In this document: piece after piece, positions 16,060 through 24,557 of the stretch | Layout of the letters: every line of letters starts with the position of its first letter | Numbering within the stretch: the first letter of the stretch is position 1 | From: Brevibacterium sp. S111 | Lineage (GTDB): Bacteria; Actinomycetota; Actinomycetes; Actinomycetales; Brevibacteriaceae | Direction: 5' to 3' | Length of the DNA stretch: 64,000 nt | NCBI RefSeq assembly: GCF_004745075.1 | Contig: NZ_RHFH01000014.1 | Coordinates: 1 to 64,000 of the forward strand | Notes under the pieces: model-generated | The model's database searches: none | Seen by the model: the letters and a program-made list of their open reading frames with translations, nothing else | Told to the model about the DNA's origin: nothing | Program-made: the position numbers and the translations under genes

Positions 16060-17991
16060 TCACCCGCGAGCGAGCACGCCTTCGAGGTCGTCGAGCACTG
16101 CGCGGTCCTCGATCGTCGACGGCACCGCCGGATTCTCGGCGCCGTCGGCGATCTCGCGCATGGTCTTGCGCAGGATCTTGCCCGACCGGGTCTTCGGCAG
16201 GCCCGGGACGATGTCGACACGCTTGAACGCGGCCACAGGACCGATCTCCTTGCGGACCAACGCCACGAGTTCGTCGATGACCGTGGCCGGATCGGCCTCC
16301 TCGGCGGAGTCGCCGAGCACGACGAGAGCGCGCGGAATCTGCCCCTTGACCTCATCATTGACGCCGATGACGGCGGCCTCGGCCACGGCCGGGTGAGAGG
16401 CGACGACTGCTTCGATGATGCCCGTCGACAGTCGGTGTCCAGCGACATTGATGACGTCATCGGTGCGCCCCATGACGTAGACGTATCCGTCCTCGTCGAG
16501 GTAACCGGAATCGCCGGTGAGGTAGTAGCCGTCGAAGGCGGCGAGGTAGGAGGAGATGAACCGGTCGTCGTCTCCCCACACCGTGGCCATGGTGCCCGGA
16601 GGCAGCGGCAGCTTGATGACGATGAGCCCCTCTTCCCCTGCGGCCACGGGCTGGCCGCTCGGGTCGAGGATGGCGACCTGGTAACCGGGTACAGGCTTCG
16701 TCGGGGAGCCGGGTTTGAGCGGGAACCGGGTGAGTCCCAGCGGATTCGCCGCAATCGGCCAGCCGGTCTCCGTCTGCCACCAGTTGTCGACGACGGGGAT
16801 GTCGCGTCCGGTCGCCTCGGCGAGGGTCTTCGTCGTCCATTCGTAGGTGTCGGGGTCGAGCCGCTCACCGGCGAGGAATTCCGCACGCAGACTGGACAGA
16901 TCGTACTTCTTCATCAGATCCCCGTTCGGGTCCTCCTTGCGCACCACGCGCATGGCCGTCGGGGCGGTGAAGTGAACGTTGACCTCGTGCTGCTCGATGG
17001 CGCGGAAGAAGGCGCCGGCGTCCGGGGTGCCCACGGGCTTGCCCTCATAGAGCACCGAGGTGACGCCCGCCAGCAGCGGTGCGTAGACGATGTAGGTGTG
17101 TCCGACGACCCAGCCGACGTCCGAAGCGGTGAACATTGTGTCACCGGGGTGGAGGTCGAAGAGCGCGGGCATCGAGAACGCACCGGCCACGGCGTAGCCG
17201 CCGGAGTCGCGGACGATGCCCTTGGGTTTGCCGGTGGTGCCGGAGGTGTAGAGGACGTAGAGCTCGTCGGTGGCCCTGACGGTGACCGGGGCGATGCCCT
17301 CCGGTGTCCGGTCGAGCAGGGTCGCATAGTCGAAATCGGTCTCGCCGAGTTCGCAGCGGTGCTCTTCGCGCTGGACGATGACCGTGAACTCCGGCGTGGA
17401 CTTCGCGATGTCGATGGCTTCGTCGAGCATCGGCTTGTATTCGAGCACACGGTTCTTCTCGACTCCGCAGGAGGTGGAGATGACGGCCTTCGGGGCGGTG
17501 TCGTCGATGCGCACGGCCAGTTCGTTCGGGGCGAACCCGCCGAAGACGACCGAGTGGATCGCGCCGATGCGGGCGCACGCGAGCATGGCCACGGCCGCCT
17601 CGGGGATCATCGGCATATAGATGATGACACGGTCGCCCTTGGTCACGCCCTTATCGGACAGGGCTCGGGCGAAGCGGGAGACTTCGTCGAGCAGCTCGGC
17701 GTAGGTGATGCTGCGGATGGTGTCGGTGACCGGCGAGTCGTAGATGATGGCAGCCTGGTCGCCGCGGCCGGCTTCGACGTGGCGGTCGATGGCGTTGAAG
17801 CAGACATTGAGTTCGCCGTCGGGGAACCAGCGGTAGATCGGAGCATGCGAATCGTCGACGGCGCGCGTCGGTTCGGTGACCCAGTCGATGAGGCTCGTGG
17901 CCTGTTCGAGCCAGTAGTCTTCGGGGTCGGAGGCGATGCGGCCCACGACATCGTCGTAGCTGGGGGCGGGGTTCTGCGGGTGCGTTTCCAT
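16060..17991 (-). CDS. prpE: Propionate-CoA ligase (AMP-forming)
   Basis: 643 residues of the ANL superfamily. Activates propionate (or acetate) to the acyl-CoA through an acyl-adenylate in the cytosol. Motifs: YTSGTTGKPKGIVRD (phosphate loop), YVMGRTDDVINVAGHRLSTG (hinge) and the C-terminal lysine motif PKTRSGKILRK, a usual site of regulatory acetylation. PRFYRWFPDGELN-like and AIIYDSPVTDTIRSITYAELLD segments resemble PrpE more than acetyl-CoA synthetase. ATG 17991 is chosen because it gives the family N-terminus; an upstream extension to 18168 is not plausible. No methylcitrate genes are adjacent. Confidence 0.85.
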   Translation of the reverse strand: METHPQNPAPSYDDVVGRIASDPEDYWLEQATSLIDWVTEPTRAVDDSHAPIYRWFPDGELNVCFNAIDRHVEAGRGDQAAIIYDSPVTDTIRSITYAELLDEVSRFARALSDKGVTKGDRVIIYMPMIPEAAVAMLACARIGAIHSVVFGGFAPNELAVRIDDTAPKAVISTSCGVEKNRVLEYKPMLDEAIDIAKSTPEFTVIVQREEHRCELGETDFDYATLLDRTPEGIAPVTVRATDELYVLYTSGTTGKPKGIVRDSGGYAVAGAFSMPALFDLHPGDTMFTASDVGWVVGHTYIVYAPLLAGVTSVLYEGKPVGTPDAGAFFRAIEQHEVNVHFTAPTAMRVVRKEDPNGDLMKKYDLSSLRAEFLAGERLDPDTYEWTTKTLAEATGRDIPVVDNWWQTETGWPIAANPLGLTRFPLKPGSPTKPVPGYQVAILDPSGQPVAAGEEGLIVIKLPLPPGTMATVWGDDDRFISSYLAAFDGYYLTGDSGYLDEDGYVYVMGRTDDVINVAGHRLSTGIIEAVVASHPAVAEAAVIGVNDEVKGQIPRALVVLGDSAEEADPATVIDELVALVRKEIGPVAAFKRVDIVPGLPKTRSGKILRKTMREIADGAENPAVPSTIEDRAVLDDLEGVLARG

Positions 17992-17999
17992 GACCCCAT

Positions 18000-18040
18000 T
18001 GTGACCTATGGAACAGCTCTGCATTGAGGCGGGGGTCACA
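18000..18040. promoter_or_regulatory. Inverted repeat in the prpE upstream region
   Basis: TGTGACC (18000-18006) and GGTCACA (18034-18040) form a perfect 7-bp dyad with a 27-base spacer. One arm overlaps the putative -10 (CACAAT) of prpE, so a bound protein could block it. The regulator is not identified. Confidence 0.38.
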
Positions 18041-18149
18041 TTTTTCGGGCCGGGGAGCATTGATCGAGCAGGGGCGACGCGGGCGATCGGTCGGCGGGAA
18101 AGTCGACCCATTCGTCTGCATATGGGCCGGGACAGGGCACAATGGGGAT

Positions 18150-19274
18150 ATGAGATTCCTGGTTGCATTGATCCTCGGCCTGGCAGTCATGTTCGGACTC
18201 AACGCCATCTTCGACTTCTTCTCGATGGCGCGACCGTGGGGTTCGGTCATCATGGGCGTCATCGTCGGCGTCACCATGCTCATCTTCCTCCTCGTCTGGG
18301 AAGCCGTCCGGCCGACCAAGCCGAAGGACGAAGCTGCGAAGCCGCAGAGAAGCGAAGAGGAACGTGCCCAGGCGCGGGCCGAGCGACGTGCGCGTCTGGC
18401 CGCCGAAGCGGGGGTGAGCCTCGAGGGCGTCGAAGGTGCCCTGCCGGGGTCGTCCGCGACGACCGGTGAGAACGTCGATGCCGCCAGCACCGAGGCGGTC
18501 GGCGCGGCTGACAGCGAATCCGCGGACACGGAGGCGACGGACACCGAGGCGACCGATGCTCCTGGAATCGGCGATGACGATGCTGCTGAAGACGCGGAGT
18601 CGGTCGAAGATGCGGCGGCCGGTGATGCCGCTGACGAATCGACGGACCCCGTTGAGAAATCGTCGATCGAAAGCTCGGGAGAAGACGACGAGACGGACTC
18701 TTCTCGACCGGCGCCGCCCATGCCCCCGTCGTATCCTGCACGGCCGACTGTCGCCCCGCAGACCGGCGGGGCAGAACACGCCGATGCACAGGCACAAGCC
18801 GGCGCACAGACACACACCGGCACACAGGCCGATTCGGCTGAGTCAACGACGACGAAAGCGGGCGACATTCCGCCTGCACCGCTGCTGCCTCCCGTGGCGA
18901 CGGCTTCGGGCGATGCGGGAACATCTGCCGACAGACCAGCCGACACCGTTGCTGAAGAGGCTGGCGACAAACCAGCCGACACGGCAGAAGGCGACGACGC
19001 AGAGTCGGCGGCGGACAGGACTCTCGAAACGAACATCGACGATCCGGCGACTCTCGATCCCGAAGACTTCGACGAATCCGCCGGCGGGTCCTCTCTCGAA
19101 TCGCCTCCCACCGGTGAACCCGGAATGTCCGTCGACGCACTCGAAGGCAAGGAACCGGAAGAGACCGCAGAGACAGGAGACGCAGCAGACGATTCCGCCG
19201 ACGGGGCCGACGACTCACAGTCGCCTCAGCGCAATGACGTCTCGGCCGACGAGAACAACCAGTACCGACTCTGA
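18150..19274 (+). CDS. Membrane protein with two N-terminal helices and a long acidic disordered tail
   Basis: 374 residues. Two transmembrane helices at about 2-22 and 32-52 are followed by a charged helix (EEERAQARAERRARLAAEAGV) and about 290 residues of A, D, E, S and T with proline patches, without recognisable domain. The tail is presumably cytosolic or exported depending on topology, which I cannot assign. Divergent from prpE; its ATG is preceded by the same CACAATGGGG sequence as prpE, suggesting similar leaderless transcription. Function unknown. Confidence 0.68.
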   Translation: MRFLVALILGLAVMFGLNAIFDFFSMARPWGSVIMGVIVGVTMLIFLLVWEAVRPTKPKDEAAKPQRSEEERAQARAERRARLAAEAGVSLEGVEGALPGSSATTGENVDAASTEAVGAADSESADTEATDTEATDAPGIGDDDAAEDAESVEDAAAGDAADESTDPVEKSSIESSGEDDETDSSRPAPPMPPSYPARPTVAPQTGGAEHADAQAQAGAQTHTGTQADSAESTTTKAGDIPPAPLLPPVATASGDAGTSADRPADTVAEEAGDKPADTAEGDDAESAADRTLETNIDDPATLDPEDFDESAGGSSLESPPTGEPGMSVDALEGKEPEETAETGDAADDSADGADDSQSPQRNDVSADENNQYRL

Positions 19275-19322
19275 GGCGTCGGAGCCCCTGGCACTTTCTC
19301 CGCACAGCCTCGAACGGCTCCA

Positions 19323-19351
19323 TTGCTGTGCAAAACCAGTGGGCCTATGAT
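19323..19351 (+). promoter_or_regulatory. Promoter of the desaturase gene
   Basis: TTGCTG (19323-19328) and TATGAT (19346-19351) with an exact 17-bp spacer. The implied leader of about 75 bases contains a possible hairpin, CACCGGG (begins 19371) with CCCGGTG (begins 19403), enclosing a GGGG-acgaa-CCCC alternative. Confidence 0.58.
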
Positions 19352-19433
19352 CGGGACTAGGCGTTCTGCAGAGCACCGGGGGACGAACCCCAACGTTTGA
19401 ACCCGGTGACCGTTTTCGGGCGGGGTGATAGCA

Positions 19434-20477
19434 ATGACGGTCGCCAAGTACGTCGAGTCGTATCGGCAACTCAGCGAGACTGTCCATGACGCCGGTCTGA
19501 TGAATCGGCACCGAAGCTTCTATCTCAGCCGGATCGTCGCCTGGCTGGTGGTTCTGGCCGGTCTGCTCGCAGCCGTCATCGTCTTCGGAGCCACCTGGTT
19601 CCAACTCATCACTGCCGGGCTGATCGGGATGGTCATGGCTCAGCTCGGCTTCCTCTCACATGAAGCCGCCCATCGCGAGATCTTCGCCTCGAGGGGATGG
19701 AACGAGTGGACATCGCGCATCATCGCGGGATTGTTCATGGGGCTGAGCTTCAGCTGGTGGATGGCCAAACACAACACGCATCACGCCTATCCGAATCAGG
19801 AGGGCGTCGACCCCGACATCGACTCCAATCTCATTGCGATGACCCCCAACGCCGCGGGCCGTCGCCGAGGGATCGGAGCCTTTCTCGCCAGTCACCAGGG
19901 TGCGTTCTTCGTCCCCCTGCTGTTCTTGGAGGGGGCAAACCTTCACTACGCATCGCTGAAGACTCTGTACTCGTCCCCGAACGTTCCTCACCGCATCACC
20001 GAGATCGTACTGATCGCGATCCGGCACGGAGCCTACCTCGCGCTTCTCTTCGTTGTGCTGCCCTTCGGTATGGCGTGCGCGTTCTTCGGGGTGCAGGTCG
20101 GCTTCTTCGGGATCCTCCTCGGTGGGGCCTTCGCCCTCAACCACATCGGGATGCCCACCGTCGAGAAGGGAATCCACATCGACTTCCTGCGCAGGCAGGT
20201 GGTCATGTCCAGGAACATCAAGGACGGGCCGGTGGCACGATTCTTCCTCGGCGGTCTGCAGTTCCAGATCGAACATCACCTGTTCCCGGCCGCACCGCGC
20301 ACCAGCCTCCCGAAGATGCAGACGATCGTCCGAGAGCACTGCGCCCGCTACGACATCCCGTACACGGAGAGGACGCTGACCGAGGCAGCGGCCACGGTCG
20401 TCGCCTATCTCAGCCAGGTCGGCGTGAGAGGACAGGATCCCTACACCTGTCCGCTCGTGCGACGATACCGAGGGTGA
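19434..20477 (+). CDS. Membrane fatty-acid (acyl-CoA) desaturase
   Basis: 347 residues with the three histidine boxes of the membrane di-iron desaturases: HEAAH, KHNTHHAYPN and QIEHHLFP. Four or so hydrophobic helices flank them. It introduces a double bond into long acyl chains using O2 and reduced ferredoxin. ATG 19434 is preferred to GTG 19425 because of the GGGGTGA upstream. The ferredoxin encoded immediately downstream is the probable electron donor. A role in adjusting membrane fluidity or supplying unsaturated chains for the adjacent ole pathway is inference. Confidence 0.88.
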   Translation: MTVAKYVESYRQLSETVHDAGLMNRHRSFYLSRIVAWLVVLAGLLAAVIVFGATWFQLITAGLIGMVMAQLGFLSHEAAHREIFASRGWNEWTSRIIAGLFMGLSFSWWMAKHNTHHAYPNQEGVDPDIDSNLIAMTPNAAGRRRGIGAFLASHQGAFFVPLLFLEGANLHYASLKTLYSSPNVPHRITEIVLIAIRHGAYLALLFVVLPFGMACAFFGVQVGFFGILLGGAFALNHIGMPTVEKGIHIDFLRRQVVMSRNIKDGPVARFFLGGLQFQIEHHLFPAAPRTSLPKMQTIVREHCARYDIPYTERTLTEAAATVVAYLSQVGVRGQDPYTCPLVRRYRG

Positions 20478-20533
20478 CGTCCATGCCTGATACTCACACC
20501 GATGTGCCGCATCCACCACTCAGGAGCGAACCG

Positions 20534-20749
20534 ATGAAGATCACACTGCATTCGAGCATGTGCGTGGCGTCCGGCAACTGCGGATTCGTCGCGCCCGAAG
20601 TCTTTTCGAACCCAGACGAGAATGAGGGATTCGCGAAGCTCAACGACACGTCACCTCCCGAATCGCAGCGGGAGGCCGTCCGGGCAGCAGAGTACCTGTG
20701 CCCGTCGAAGGCGATCCAGCTCGACGAGCATCAGATCCCTCCGCGCTGA
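20534..20749 (+). CDS. Small [3Fe-4S]/[4Fe-4S]-type ferredoxin
   Basis: 71 residues. CVASGNCGFVAPEVF near the N-terminus and CPSKAI near the C-terminus are the cluster ligand regions of the short actinobacterial ferredoxins that serve P450s and desaturases; only three cysteines are in ligand positions, which suggests a 3Fe-4S cluster. CAGGAG seven bases before ATG 20534 supports this start; ATG 20483 would add 17 residues. Likely electron carrier for the desaturase just upstream. It abuts the convergent oleD stop. Confidence 0.82.
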   Translation: MKITLHSSMCVASGNCGFVAPEVFSNPDENEGFAKLNDTSPPESQREAVRAAEYLCPSKAIQLDEHQIPPR

Positions 20750-21718
20750 TCAGGGTCGGTAGTGCTGTGCCAACTTCTCCAGCCCCTCTTCGACGCTGAC
20801 TCGGGGAGTCCAACCGAGGACTTCCTGCGTCCGCCGCTGGTCGAACCAGTGCGCGGTCGACAGCTGCTCGGCGAGGAACCGGGTCAAGGGCGGTTCGTCA
20901 TCGTGTTCGCCGAGCTCCCACACCTTCTCGACCAGCGAACCGGCCGCCAGGGCCGGGGCGACCGGGATGCGCAGCTTCGGCTCCGCGGCGCCGCCGGCGA
21001 TGGCAATGCGTGACATCAGCTCGCCGATCGGACGCGGCTGACCGTTCGTCACCACCAGAGACTCACCATGCGTGGTGTCGACCGCGGACACGGCGGCGAC
21101 GATCGCCTCGACCGCATTGTCGACGAACAGGGTGTCGACGAGCGCCGCCCCCGATCCGAGCACCGGCATCCGGCCGGCACGGGCCCGGTCGATGACCCGC
21201 TCGGTCAGCTGTGTGTCACCCGGACCCCACATGAGGTGCGGGCGCAGGACGAGCACCCGGAAATCAGCGGAGTCCGCACCCAGAGCGATGCGTTCACCGG
21301 CCCCCTTCGTCCGCGCGTACTCTCCGCTGGCGAATTCCGGAGACGCCGGTCCGGCCCCATCGCCGATGATCGAATCACCCGTATGCGCCACCGACGGCGA
21401 GGAGATGTGGACCAGACGCGGCACACCGGCCGCTCGAGCCGCGTCGACGAGCGTGCGGGTGCCGCCGATGTTCACGGCCTCGAAGTCCTTGGGGTCGCCC
21501 ATCATCGAAACCTTCGCGGCCAAATGCACGACCGCCTCGGCGCCGGTGACCGCCTCCTCGACCTTCTGGGCATCGGTCACCGAACCCAGCACATCCGCAG
21601 CCCCGGCGACTCCGGACGGGCGACGCTGCAGAGTCGTCACCGTATGACCCGCGGACACGAGCGCGCGGGCGACGGACGAACCGAGCAGCCCGGAGGCTCC
21701 GGTGACGGTGATTCTCAC
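20750..21718 (-). CDS. oleD: OleD-type 2-alkyl-3-oxoalkanoate reductase
   Basis: 322-residue extended short-chain dehydrogenase. N-terminal NAD(P) motif VTGASGLLGSSVARAL and catalytic Tyr/Lys in YARTK. In the established ole pathway, OleD reduces the 2-alkyl-3-ketoacid made by OleA to the 3-hydroxy acid used by OleC. Last gene of oleA-oleBC-oleD. It starts with GTG preceded by GAGGAGC; 77 bases separate it from oleBC. Confidence 0.85.
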   Translation of the reverse strand: MRITVTGASGLLGSSVARALVSAGHTVTTLQRRPSGVAGAADVLGSVTDAQKVEEAVTGAEAVVHLAAKVSMMGDPKDFEAVNIGGTRTLVDAARAAGVPRLVHISSPSVAHTGDSIIGDGAGPASPEFASGEYARTKGAGERIALGADSADFRVLVLRPHLMWGPGDTQLTERVIDRARAGRMPVLGSGAALVDTLFVDNAVEAIVAAVSAVDTTHGESLVVTNGQPRPIGELMSRIAIAGGAAEPKLRIPVAPALAAGSLVEKVWELGEHDDEPPLTRFLAEQLSTAHWFDQRRTQEVLGWTPRVSVEEGLEKLAQHYRP

Positions 21719-21795
21719 TTCAGCTCCTCATGATCGGGGACGAGTCCGGTTCGGACATGACCTCTGCTCGCGAACCGGTCCAGTTTCGACAGCTC

Positions 21796-24549
21796 CTAGA
21801 CCCTGCCGCGCACCGGCCCACCGGCCAGGACGCTGTCCGCCCACGCCGCGAGGCGGGAACGGTCGATCTTCGAATTGTGGCGGATGTCGGTGGGGAACTC
21901 GGGCGCGACAAGCACCGCGGTCAGGTCCTGACCGCTGACGTCGAGCACCTGCTCGCGCAGACGCGCGGTCAGCTCCAAGGGCGCCAATCCCGGTGCCAAC
22001 GCGGTGCCTTCGGCATCGAGCACGGCGACGAGCGCCTGCGTGCCGTCTGGGCCGATTCCGACGACGGCGCTGCGGCTGACCTCGGCGTCGGTGTCGATGA
22101 GTGCCTCGAGACCGCCGGGCCCCACGGGCCCGCGCGGAGTCGTCACAACGTGCTGCAGGCGGCCTTCGAGCCAGACGCGGCCGGCTTCGTCGATGTGGCC
22201 GATGTCGTTCGTCCGATGCCAGGTCAGACCGTGCAGGTCATCACGGGCCGAATCGGCGGTAGTGCGCCAGAGATTGTCATAGCCGGACTTGATATGGGCG
22301 GCGCTGACGACGAATTCGCCCAGCCGATTACGGGCAGCATCACCTTCGAGAAGCTCTTCGGCGGAGTCGCCGGTCGCGTCGATGGGCGCCAGAGCGAGTT
22401 CGACGCCGTCGATGGGCGAGCCCACGCACACTCCGAGCCCGCCGGTCGCATCGGCTTCGGCCACCCCGGACCGGTCGATGTCGGTGAGCAGAAGCCCCTC
22501 GGTCATGCCGTAGGGCGAATGGATGGAGGCGTTGGGGAACACCTCGGCGATGGCGTCCATGAGCTCGAGCGGCACGGGGGCCCCGGCCGAGAGCACGAGT
22601 TCGACCCGAGCGCAGGCGGCCTTCTGCTCATCGTCGAGCGCCGAGGCGGTCGCGGCGACGTTCGTGTACGCAGCGGGAGAGGCGAAGACCATGGTCGCGC
22701 GCCCGGCGATGATCGCATCGGCGATCGCGCTGGCCGTGAGCGTCTTCGGCTTCGTCACGGACATGTCCGGAGTCACCGAGGTGGCCCCGATGGCCGGTCC
22801 CAGCAGAGCGAAGGGCGGGAAGCCGGCGACCAGTCCCGTGCCCTCTCGGACATCGAAGGCCCGGGTCAGCACGGCTGCCAGTGCCGAGATGTCCGCATGC
22901 GTATAGCGAACTCCCTTGGCCGGGCCGGTCGAACCGGAGGTGAAGAGGATCGCAGCATCGTCGTGTGGTGCCGGGGTCGGCAGCTCCGCGCGGTGCGGGG
23001 TCTTCGACAGCGCAGTCAGGCTCGTCTCGGTCTTGAACAGGCGGGAGCGGACGGGGCCGAGCGGGGTGACCGAGATTCGTCTGCCGGGCCATCCGAAGGC
23101 GCGGGCCAGGGCGAGGCCGGGCAGTTCGCCGATGATCCACTGCGGATCCGCCGAGGTGACCGCCCGGGTCATTCCCTTCGGGCCGAGGCCGGCGTCGGCG
23201 ACGACGGCGACGGCACCGATCTTCAGGCAGGCGTAGAGCGCGGCGGTGAGGTTGTTGCCGGGCGCGACGAGCATTGACACCCGGTCGCCCGGCTTCACCC
23301 CGAGGTCGAGCAGTCCACCCGCGATCGACGTCGTCACATGCCACAGATGCCGCCAGGTGATCTGCTGTGCGGGGTTCTGCGCGAAGTCCACCGAGGCGAT
23401 CGCCTCGTCATCGCGGCGAGAATCGAGGATCGCCGTGACCGCCCGGATCGGCGCGGGGTCTGTTCCGGGCGCGGAGTCCGCTTCGGCAGTGGAGCCCGGC
23501 CCGGAGGCGGAGACGGAATTCTTCGCCGCGGAAGCGGTGTCGAACTGGGCGCCGAGCCAGTCGAGGACGAGACCGGCGACATCGTGATCTTCGCTCACGA
23601 GGTGGGAGGCGGTCTCGAAACGGTGCACATCGGCCTGCGGCAGACGTTGTCGCAGGTCTCGCAGGTAGCGCTCGAGGAACACGGGGTCCTTCGGGCCCCA
23701 CACGAGCAGCGCGGGTTTGTCGAAGGCGGCGATGTCCTTCCCGATGCGCTGGAGTTCGGGGTCCGAAGGGTGGTTCCCATCGACGGGGATGTCGGCGACG
23801 AAGTTGCCGATCGCCCACCGGTCCTCCGCGTTCGCGTACGGGGCCGCGAAGGCGGCTCTGGTCTCGGCATCGAGATCGCCGAGACTCAGCGTCACCCGCA
23901 GGAACCAGTCGGTGAGCACCGTGGCCGTGGGCAGCATGGGCCCGGCCAGGGTGGCGCGCAGCGGCGCGGGGACAGGGGAGTCTTCGGGCTGGTGAACGGC
24001 CGTGTTGAGGCTGATCGCCGCCGATACGAGATCCGTGTTGCGCGCGGCCCAGCCCAGCGAGAGCACGCCGCCCCAGTCGTGGCCGATCGTCACGATCGGG
24101 TGGTCGCTGGAACCGCCGTTCGGTGCGGCACTGTCGGCCACCTCGGCGAGCAGGGTCGTGACGACGGCATCGAAATCGGTGATGCGATCGGAGATCCGGC
24201 GCAGCTGAGCGGATTTCGGGGTCGGCATCTCGGAATGGTCGAGCCGTTCGGAGAAGCCCATCTCGAGCTGGTCGGGGGCGATGAGTCGCCAGGCCCGGCC
24301 ACCGGAGCGGGCGGCGTCGACGGTGGCGCGTGCCAACCGTCGCCACAGGTAGGACCAGGTCGGGTTGCCGTGGAGGGCGAGGATGGTGCCCGCTGGCTCC
24401 ACACCGGCCGCGCGCAGGGCGGGCAGGGTGTCGAGCACGTGGAACGCATGCGTCCCGTCGGAGGTCGGTGCCTCGACGATTCGGGACCAGGCGGGGTCCC
24501 ACTCGGGCAGCTGCGGGGGAGTCGTGGCCGGCCGTGCAGGATATTTCAT
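21796..24549 (-). CDS. oleBC: Fused OleB (beta-lactone decarboxylase) - OleC (beta-lactone synthetase)
   Basis: 917 residues. The N-terminal part (about 1-310) is an alpha/beta hydrolase of haloalkane-dehalogenase type: HGNPTWSYLWRRL, nucleophile in GHDWGG (about residue 156), acid region LLVWGPKDP and His in ASHLVSEDH. The rest (about 360-917) is an ANL enzyme: phosphate loop FTSGSTGPAKG (about 535) and C-terminal HNSKIDR. OleC makes the beta-lactone from the 2-alkyl-3-hydroxy acid with ATP and OleB removes CO2 to give the cis-olefin. Fused OleBC is known from actinobacteria such as Micrococcus. ATG 24549 lies 8 bases after the oleA stop. Confidence 0.87.
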   Translation of the reverse strand: MKYPARPATTPPQLPEWDPAWSRIVEAPTSDGTHAFHVLDTLPALRAAGVEPAGTILALHGNPTWSYLWRRLARATVDAARSGGRAWRLIAPDQLEMGFSERLDHSEMPTPKSAQLRRISDRITDFDAVVTTLLAEVADSAAPNGGSSDHPIVTIGHDWGGVLSLGWAARNTDLVSAAISLNTAVHQPEDSPVPAPLRATLAGPMLPTATVLTDWFLRVTLSLGDLDAETRAAFAAPYANAEDRWAIGNFVADIPVDGNHPSDPELQRIGKDIAAFDKPALLVWGPKDPVFLERYLRDLRQRLPQADVHRFETASHLVSEDHDVAGLVLDWLGAQFDTASAAKNSVSASGPGSTAEADSAPGTDPAPIRAVTAILDSRRDDEAIASVDFAQNPAQQITWRHLWHVTTSIAGGLLDLGVKPGDRVSMLVAPGNNLTAALYACLKIGAVAVVADAGLGPKGMTRAVTSADPQWIIGELPGLALARAFGWPGRRISVTPLGPVRSRLFKTETSLTALSKTPHRAELPTPAPHDDAAILFTSGSTGPAKGVRYTHADISALAAVLTRAFDVREGTGLVAGFPPFALLGPAIGATSVTPDMSVTKPKTLTASAIADAIIAGRATMVFASPAAYTNVAATASALDDEQKAACARVELVLSAGAPVPLELMDAIAEVFPNASIHSPYGMTEGLLLTDIDRSGVAEADATGGLGVCVGSPIDGVELALAPIDATGDSAEELLEGDAARNRLGEFVVSAAHIKSGYDNLWRTTADSARDDLHGLTWHRTNDIGHIDEAGRVWLEGRLQHVVTTPRGPVGPGGLEALIDTDAEVSRSAVVGIGPDGTQALVAVLDAEGTALAPGLAPLELTARLREQVLDVSGQDLTAVLVAPEFPTDIRHNSKIDRSRLAAWADSVLAGGPVRGRV

Positions 24550-24557
24550 GGACTCTT

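Noticed and set aside
16021..18027. A 668-codon open frame on the plus strand opposite prpE
   Set aside because: It is fully antisense to a gene with intact catalytic motifs and has no family resemblance; long antisense frames are usual in high-GC DNA.
17992..18168. Upstream extension of prpE to the first ATG at 18168
   Set aside because: The added 59 residues have no match to the family and cross the putative promoter and dyad; ATG 17991 gives the normal N-terminus.
21730..23277. A 515-codon plus-strand open frame opposite oleBC
   Set aside because: Antisense shadow of a gene with strong motifs; composition dominated by R, G and D without a known domain.
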